From positions 4,278,001 through 4,342,000 of the forward strand of contig NZ_AP031496.1 of the NCBI RefSeq assembly GCF_042850945.1: 64,000 nucleotides of DNA, given 5' to 3'. Shown here one piece after another: positions 58,840 through 64,000 of this stretch. Source of the DNA: Halioxenophilus aromaticivorans (GTDB lineage: Bacteria > Pseudomonadota > Gammaproteobacteria > Pseudomonadales > Cellvibrionaceae). A model generated the notes under the pieces. That model worked only from the letters and a program-made list of their open reading frames with translations. It searched no databases and was not told the origin of the DNA. How positions within the stretch are numbered: position 1 is the stretch's first letter; each line of letters starts with the position of its first letter. Both the position numbers and the translations under genes were made by a program.

Positions 58840-61131
58840 TCACCCTTCAATTGGTTGAAAAAGAAAGGGACCTTGCCAACGATAATTGACACCATCGATC
58901 TCTAAACTGTGAAACTTGCTCTCTCCAGCAGCCTTATTCGCGACAACCAGGACATCGGGTTTAATTGAGTTTTTATAGATTATTTTGAGAGCAGTAAACT
59001 CCTGATCATTATGCAGCGTAATCAGCCGATCAATATTTCTTTCCGCGTCTTTGGACATTTCTAAAACCGGGCTGTAACTGCCATGCGCCTCTAACACTGA
59101 TGCAAATACAGCAGACTTTGCGTTTTCTTTACGCCAGATCATTCCGGGATCACGCCGTAGATTGAATTCGGGATCAGAAGCTCCTAACCTAACAAAAAGA
59201 CGCTGATCATCCTGTTCAGACGCTTGAACCAACGAGTAAAATCTGTGCCCGTAGAGCCATGTAAAGCTCTCACTCTCCGAAGACGACCGTGCACTACCCT
59301 CTACATAAAGGTGCTGATAACCGGAGCCTTTTCCTAATGCGATCAGGGACTCAGGAACACGAACATTCATACTACTGTCTATCATCTGGCCTTGATAATA
59401 GAACGGAAGATCGTACTGATTTTTTTTAGCAGAGCTTACCCGATAGAGATCTACGATATAAGGGCGCAGCAGGTCCGGCTTTTTTACAATAGCTACCGTT
59501 CTGTGTAATTCTGTATCTTCATAGGCATTGGTTTCTTTAGCGCTTACGATTTGGATACTAGCGTCGCCGCCGGTGAAATATAGATCTGAATGATTTTGGC
59601 TACCGACTGCATAATCACCTGCAAAGTGAGATTTCTCATTCAACACCAACGTGTTGTGCGCGATGGTCTGCTTTGCCCACGTAGTGTTCTCTGGCAAGTA
59701 ATTGCCACCGCCCTTTTCTTCAATGTTTACAAATCTCACCAAACCGTAATCTTGCAAAACTTCTTGGCCCGCGTGAAAAACTGAAATGCCTAATTTATCG
59801 TAATGACCATGACTCAGACCGTGAGCAGTGTATTTAAATACTAAGTCTAATTTGGCTTGATCGTCTCTAAGTACGCTTATCCCACCTTGCTTGCCATCTG
59901 CACCGTCAGTCAAATGTATTGAGGTTCGTGGGTACGGAGCGGTTTGACCGTCTCGAATAGCGATAGCGGCAGACATACCTGCTTGGTTAAGCATCACCGC
60001 CCCCTGCTTTTCAACCACACTCAATAATGCGGGATCTCTATCGCCATAATAGTAAGCAAGGTTCACCGCGCTGACCAAACTAGCAGACTGAACCGACATT
60101 CCTTTTTGAGCGTCATTAAGTGGAAAAAATTCGCCGTTGTGGTCGGTCAAGGATAAGAGCGCATGCACAGCTGAAAATAAGACCCCGTCTTTGTATTCCA
60201 GCACTTCAAAATCTGGCAATACGTTATTCATTGCAACCGCAAAAATTAAGAAAGGATACATTGCATATCGCTGATAATAAGGGCCTTCAGTGTAGTAACC
60301 ATCAGGAGAAAAAGGCTCTTCTAAATTAGCGATAAAACCGGTCACTTGTCCCGGCTTCTTGATAAAGCCGCCATCATTATCTTTGGCGTTAATTTTGATA
60401 CCGTCGTCCTGCAATCCAAACAATGCTCTTTCGACCAATTCTTCATCGCTCATTACCAAACCGATCATACCAACAGCGGCGTTACCCCAAGCACTGTGGT
60501 TATGTATCCTATTAAAGAATTGCGGATTCTCCAATGAGATAAAGTCTGCAAACGGCCTAAATAAATTGGTGTTTAATGTTTGGGTCTGCTCGCTAGGTAA
60601 CCACGAGTAAATAGCGTCATAGGCCTGCGCCATGTATAGAAGCCAATTACTGTCATTTAGACACTGCCAAAACAACTTACCACGGGCATAAGATCTCTCT
60701 TTGGGATGCAAGGGTAGATCATTGTAGATAGATGCGTATTGAAGTAGCATATCCCGAATGTATATAGCGTACTTTTCATCACCTAGCAGAAGAAAAAGCT
60801 GCCCGGCTTTCTGAGCAACTATGTAGTTCCTTTTATGCCGTTCGTGGCTATAGCCTCCAGAAAAATCCTTTGGCAATGGAACATCTATGCCCAATTCCAT
60901 CTCTGCATCCACCATTTTTCTAGTCTGCTCAAGACTGGCGTCGAACAATGGCACAGCACCCAAATGACTTTTGGTCTCATCAACACCAGACGCGTTGAAA
61001 ACAAGCCGTGGATGGCCGCCAACAAAGTCAAAATTAGAAACCGACGAATGCACAAAACTGGTAAAAGAAAGCAAGAAAATACCTAAAGCACCATATAAAA
61101 TCTGCCAATTTACTAATACTTTAGACTTCAT
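58840..61131 (-). CDS. PL17 family oligoalginate lyase
   Basis: 763 residues from the ATG at 61131 with AAGGGTGG seven bases upstream; the frame is open further without a ribosome site. Signal peptide to about residue 30. N-terminal alpha-barrel with HPRLVFNASGVDETKSHLG, the catalytic Asn-His pair in RIHNHSAWGNAAVGM, DGYYTEGPYYQRYAMYPF (catalytic Tyr), then the heparinase II/III-like beta domain with AHGLSHGHYDKLGISV (His) and TWAKQTIAHNTLVL. Closely similar by eye to Saccharophagus Alg17C. It releases unsaturated uronate monomer exolytically from alginate oligomers. Last gene of the alginate cluster, with 176 bases upstream that may hold its own promoter. AT-richer than the catabolic island to its left. 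Confidence 0.93.
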   Translation of the reverse strand: MKSKVLVNWQILYGALGIFLLSFTSFVHSSVSNFDFVGGHPRLVFNASGVDETKSHLGAVPLFDASLEQTRKMVDAEMELGIDVPLPKDFSGGYSHERHKRNYIVAQKAGQLFLLLGDEKYAIYIRDMLLQYASIYNDLPLHPKERSYARGKLFWQCLNDSNWLLYMAQAYDAIYSWLPSEQTQTLNTNLFRPFADFISLENPQFFNRIHNHSAWGNAAVGMIGLVMSDEELVERALFGLQDDGIKINAKDNDGGFIKKPGQVTGFIANLEEPFSPDGYYTEGPYYQRYAMYPFLIFAVAMNNVLPDFEVLEYKDGVLFSAVHALLSLTDHNGEFFPLNDAQKGMSVQSASLVSAVNLAYYYGDRDPALLSVVEKQGAVMLNQAGMSAAIAIRDGQTAPYPRTSIHLTDGADGKQGGISVLRDDQAKLDLVFKYTAHGLSHGHYDKLGISVFHAGQEVLQDYGLVRFVNIEEKGGGNYLPENTTWAKQTIAHNTLVLNEKSHFAGDYAVGSQNHSDLYFTGGDASIQIVSAKETNAYEDTELHRTVAIVKKPDLLRPYIVDLYRVSSAKKNQYDLPFYYQGQMIDSSMNVRVPESLIALGKGSGYQHLYVEGSARSSSESESFTWLYGHRFYSLVQASEQDDQRLFVRLGASDPEFNLRRDPGMIWRKENAKSAVFASVLEAHGSYSPVLEMSKDAERNIDRLITLHNDQEFTALKIIYKNSIKPDVLVVANKAAGESKFHSLEIDGVNYRWQGPFLFQPIEG

Positions 61132-61307
61132 ATATGACCACCCTTCGACTTTCATTATTCTAGATTTTTCTAAAAACAGACCGCTGCAGATAATTCCACT
61201 AATTAACTTAAGCCAAATAACAACGGTTTTCCAAAAGATTCGCACTTACCTGCTAATTTACTGATTGACCATTAACCACAATTTGAATAGGCAGTACAAT
61301 CCATTTT

Positions 61308-62246
61308 CTAGCCAACAACAGGCATTGCATCTAAAGGAATAATTGCTCCCTTATGTTGTATTACAATCGATGCTAGGCGATGCCCTTCAGCCGCTGCATC
61401 AGTAGGTAATAAACCACTCTGTCTAGCCGCCAAGTAGCCAGCATTAAAAGAATCACCGGCCGCCGTAGAATCTATAACTGGGACTGGTGTGGTTTGAATT
61501 AATTGGTTTTGATCGCCATTGGTAGCTAATAGACATCCCTTTGGCCCCATTTTTAATACTATCTCACGTACTCCTAAGCTTTGAAGGCGAGCAATGACAT
61601 CTTCGGGATTATTTCGATCAAATAGAGCTGACTCATCCTCCAAAGTGGGAAGCGCGATATCGGTAAGGCGGTACATAAGCTCATAACTTCTCCTCGCCTC
61701 ATCGAGGCTCTGCCACAAGCTAGGACGGTAATTACCGTCGAAGATAACGGTTCCTCCGCGGCTTTTATAGCCGGACAAAAGCTGTAGGAATGTAAAACGA
61801 GCAGCATCACTCATAATTGCCAGCGAAATACCAGACAAAAAAACGTAGTCATAAGACTCCAGATAGCTAAAAAGCTCCAAGGATGACCGTTTGTCCTCAA
61901 ACAACTTGCTAGCTGGTGAATTCTTGCGCCAGTAATAAAAAGATCGCTCACCGCTATCGTCTACATCAATTAAATACATTCCAGGCACTGCATTCTCGAT
62001 ATACCCGATCAGACCACAACCTACACCTTCCTTTAGCCACTGACCAACCATCCAAGCGCTAAATGGGTCATCACCTAGGTTCGTTACATAATCAACTTTA
62101 ACGTTATAACGAGCCAGGTAAATAGCAGTATTTAAAGTGTCGCCTCCATACGACATAGTCATGTCGCGCGCATTTTTCTTACTTGAGGTTGGAGCCTCTG
62201 ACAGCTCCAACATACATTCACCAATAACTGCAATTTTTCTCGGCAT
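61308..62246 (-). CDS. kdgK: 2-dehydro-3-deoxygluconokinase
   Basis: 312 residues, PfkB family. Start MPRKIAVIGECMLELSE; first PfkB signature MSYGGDTLNTAIYLARYNV; substrate-region YLIDVDDSGERSFYYWR; FDGNYRPSLW; second signature with the anion hole VIDSTAAGDSFNAGYLAAR (catalytic Asp). Phosphorylates 2-keto-3-deoxygluconate to KDPG for the Entner-Doudoroff aldolase. 20 bases after the SDR gene stop on the minus strand; follows directly from the DEH reduction step. Confidence 0.95.
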   Translation of the reverse strand: MPRKIAVIGECMLELSEAPTSSKKNARDMTMSYGGDTLNTAIYLARYNVKVDYVTNLGDDPFSAWMVGQWLKEGVGCGLIGYIENAVPGMYLIDVDDSGERSFYYWRKNSPASKLFEDKRSSLELFSYLESYDYVFLSGISLAIMSDAARFTFLQLLSGYKSRGGTVIFDGNYRPSLWQSLDEARRSYELMYRLTDIALPTLEDESALFDRNNPEDVIARLQSLGVREIVLKMGPKGCLLATNGDQNQLIQTTPVPVIDSTAAGDSFNAGYLAARQSGLLPTDAAAEGHRLASIVIQHKGAIIPLDAMPVVG

Positions 62247-62266
62247 GATTCTACTAACTCAATTAT

Positions 62267-63019
62267 TTACGAAAATAGCAGACCGCCATTGACATCCAAA
62301 TTAGCACCAGTAACAAAAGAACCTTCGTCTGTCGCCAAGAAAGAAACAGCATTTGCCACCTCATTAGGGGCTCCCTCCCGCTTCAACGGGGTATTGCCAG
62401 CCACCGCTTTGCGCCCCTCTGGTTTACTAAAGGTATCGTGAAAGGTAGTGCTAATCATGCCGCAACACAGCGAATTAACTCGTATACCTTTAGGCCCTAA
62501 TTCTTTGGCTAAAGAACGGGTAAATGTCATAACAGCGCCCTTAGAGGTTGCATAGGCGCATGCCCCCGGACCACCGCCATCTCGCCCGGCCTGCGAAGCG
62601 AAGTTAATGATGGATGAGCCATTCATCATATAGGGAACAACGGCTTTGGTTACGAGAAACGTGGGGTTAAGATTTAGCTGAATAACTTTATTAAAGAACT
62701 CTATATCCATCTCCTCTAGAGTTTTTCGGGCTACCATGCCGCCCGCAACGTTAACCAAGACATCGATGTTGTCGCCGTAGTTAACTCGGGTCCTGGCTAT
62801 CATCTCATCGACTACTTCGGGGGTGGTCATATCCCCTTTAAACAACATCGCCTGACCGCCGGCTTCTTTTATCTCTTCTAGCGTCGTCTGCGCTGCATCG
62901 TCACTGCCGTGATAGTTAATAACGACTTTAGCACCCTCAGCCGCAAGGCGAAGAGATACTGCCTTTCCAATATCGCGAGCGCCGCCCGTTACAATGGCGA
63001 CTTTATTTTCTAATTTCAT
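62267..63019 (-). CDS. SDR oxidoreductase, probable DEH reductase
   Basis: 250 residues, classical SDR. Cofactor motif VTGGARDIGKAVSLR (TGxxxxIG), NVAGGMV, catalytic Ser in IINFASQAGRDGG and Tyr-x-x-x-Lys as CAYATSKGAVMTF. C-terminal ATDEGSFVTGANLDVNGG. In alginate clusters an SDR of this kind reduces 4-deoxy-L-erythro-5-hexoseulose uronate (DEH) to 2-keto-3-deoxygluconate with NAD(P)H. Sequence alone would also fit 3-oxoacyl-ACP reductase-like enzymes; the kdgK/PL17/MFS context decides. Confidence 0.88.
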   Translation of the reverse strand: MKLENKVAIVTGGARDIGKAVSLRLAAEGAKVVINYHGSDDAAQTTLEEIKEAGGQAMLFKGDMTTPEVVDEMIARTRVNYGDNIDVLVNVAGGMVARKTLEEMDIEFFNKVIQLNLNPTFLVTKAVVPYMMNGSSIINFASQAGRDGGGPGACAYATSKGAVMTFTRSLAKELGPKGIRVNSLCCGMISTTFHDTFSKPEGRKAVAGNTPLKREGAPNEVANAVSFLATDEGSFVTGANLDVNGGLLFS

Positions 63020-63058
63020 AATAGGTTCCCCGAGTTTCGGTATAGGTTGTAAATGGGT

Positions 63059-63093
63059 TTTTAACTTTTCGGTTTTAACTTTTCGGTTTTAAA
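63059..63093. repeat. 14-bp exact tandem duplication over the MFS stop codon
   Basis: TTTTAACTTTTCGG at 63059-63072 and again at 63073-63086, then the first seven bases once more (TTTTAAA variant). On the minus strand TAA triplets lie at 63091, 63077 (the real stop) and 63063, 14 bases apart. Confidence 0.9.
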
Positions 63094-64000
63094 GGTTCTA
63101 TAGATGGGCACAGTAGCCAAACAGCCAGTGCCGTTGTCGTGGCCAGCAGCGCACCGATAATGAAAGCAGGAGTGTAATTACCACCGGCAGTGAGCCAGGG
63201 TACGAGCGAAGTTAAAGCCGCCGCAGATAGCTTCGCGGCCATACCGCCGAAACCAGCTAACGTCCCTACTGTTTTGCCGCCGTAGAGATCGCTAGCCAAG
63301 GTTTGAATATTACCAATGGAGGTTTGGAAGCCGAATAAAATGACAGCCATCAAGATAACTGCATTGCCAGGTCCGCCAGGGTCCGCCATCGCTAATAGTG
63401 CAGGCAACATTAAACAGCACCCTATAGTAATTACCAGCTTCCTTGCCGCATTTACAGTCCAACCTGCTTCCAACCTATTCTGCGCTAGCAGCCCACCGAA
63501 CCACGCACCAAACATAGCGCCAACGTATGGAACCCAACCGTAGATACCAATCGTTTTCACGTCCATACCGTAGACTTCTGAAAGGTATATCGGTATCCAA
63601 AAAACAAATAGCCACCAGATTGGATCTATTGCCGCCGACGCAATAATTACCGCCCAACTTTGCTTTCTTGTTAACAGCTCAGATACGGTCGGGTTGTAAT
63701 CTACTGTATTTGAGTCACCACTTAAATCCGGCTTGTTCAGCTGACCACGCAAAATGTATTGTTTTTCTGACTCCGTTATCCAAGGATGCGAGCCCGGCGG
63801 AGCCTTAACCAGAGTAATCCATGGCAACAGCCACATCAGACCAGCCAGCCCAACTAAAATGAAGATTACTTTCCAACTAAAATAGACAGAAAGAAATGCG
63901 ATTAAGGGAATTGATATAATGCCACCGATGGCGGCGCCGGAATTGAATATTCCTTGTGCTAGTGCTCGCTCTTTAGTCGGAAACCATTCAGCACTACCTT
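63075..64000 (-). CDS. MFS transporter of the hexuronate/ACS type, 5' end outside the window
   Basis: At least 308 residues; the frame is open to the window edge, beginning GSAEWFPTKERALAQGIFNSGAAIGG before the first internal Met at 63836. AEWFPxKERALAxGIFNSG is the hallmark of ExuT-like anion:cation symporters. Then GLMWLLPWITLVKAPPGSHPWI, and a further six or seven membrane segments in the C-terminal half (MFGAWFGGLLAQNRL, NIQTLASDLYGGKTVGTLAGFGG). It probably imports unsaturated uronate or DEH across the inner membrane. First known gene of the cluster MFS-SDR-kdgK-PL17, 55 bases before the SDR gene. Confidence 0.92.
   Translation of the reverse strand, partial: GSAEWFPTKERALAQGIFNSGAAIGGIISIPLIAFLSVYFSWKVIFILVGLAGLMWLLPWITLVKAPPGSHPWITESEKQYILRGQLNKPDLSGDSNTVDYNPTVSELLTRKQSWAVIIASAAIDPIWWLFVFWIPIYLSEVYGMDVKTIGIYGWVPYVGAMFGAWFGGLLAQNRLEAGWTVNAARKLVITIGCCLMLPALLAMADPGGPGNAVILMAVILFGFQTSIGNIQTLASDLYGGKTVGTLAGFGGMAAKLSAAALTSLVPWLTAGGNYTPAFIIGALLATTTALAVWLLCPSIEPLKPKS

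Overview
The window looks like a chromosomal segment of a marine or plant-associated gammaproteobacterium of the Cellvibrionales type (a polysaccharide degrader in the style of Simiduia, Saccharophagus or Teredinibacter). That placement is my inference from three things: the conserved miaB-phoH-ybeY-corC-lnt block, two large TonB-dependent receptors beside secreted carbohydrate enzymes, and an alginate-type set (PL17 lyase, KdgK, SDR reductase, hexuronate-type MFS). I see no rRNA, tRNA, CRISPR array, insertion sequence or prophage.

Layout. 1-1655: a HupE/UreJ_2 gene broken by an in-frame stop, with a PpiC-like protein upstream of it. 2080-9205: a secreted metallophosphoesterase converging on a 1706-residue FG-GAP/TSP3/Calx-beta surface protein. 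9875-11794: a nickel superoxide dismutase operon (sodN, its maturation protease and a small His-rich membrane protein) divergent from ferredoxin-NADP reductase across a TTGCAA-type palindrome. 11997-14554: a Fur-controlled cluster with two strong Fur boxes, an unknown 149-residue protein, a degenerate HmuV-like ATPase and a DUF6607 protein. 14589-20027: accessory enzymes (Old Yellow Enzyme, SGNH hydrolase, LysR, DUF1294, DUF3291, GNAT). 20324-29884: a second Fur-type locus with two imelysins, a DUF1111 di-heme protein, a DUF1513 protein and a FecA-like receptor, divergent from a di-heme cytochrome c peroxidase. 29975-45383: mostly housekeeping genes, including the miaB-to-lnt block. 45447-58619: a catabolic island with a GH106 rhamnosidase, TonB receptor, LysR regulator, amidohydrolase, FAD aromatic hydroxylase, GlcG/HbpS protein, extradiol-type VOC dioxygenase, FAH-family hydrolase and alpha/beta hydrolase. 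58840-64000: alginate oligomer catabolism, running off the right end.

The most unusual items are these. (i) Exact 14-bp periodic arrays carry a stop codon in each unit at the 3' ends of the SGNH hydrolase gene, the LysR/DUF1294 convergent pair and, in shorter form, the MFS gene. (ii) The motif CCATAG-N6-GTTATAC occurs on both sides of the catabolic LysR gene and is a candidate operator. (iii) The rhamnosidase-plus-aromatic-cleavage island could be a flavonoid- or other aromatic-rhamnoside utilisation locus. (iv) The imelysin/di-heme/peroxidase locus is analogous in logic to EfeOB. (v) A Cys-bearing module is repeated four times in the giant FG-GAP protein. All functional assignments come from reading motifs by eye; no database search was run.
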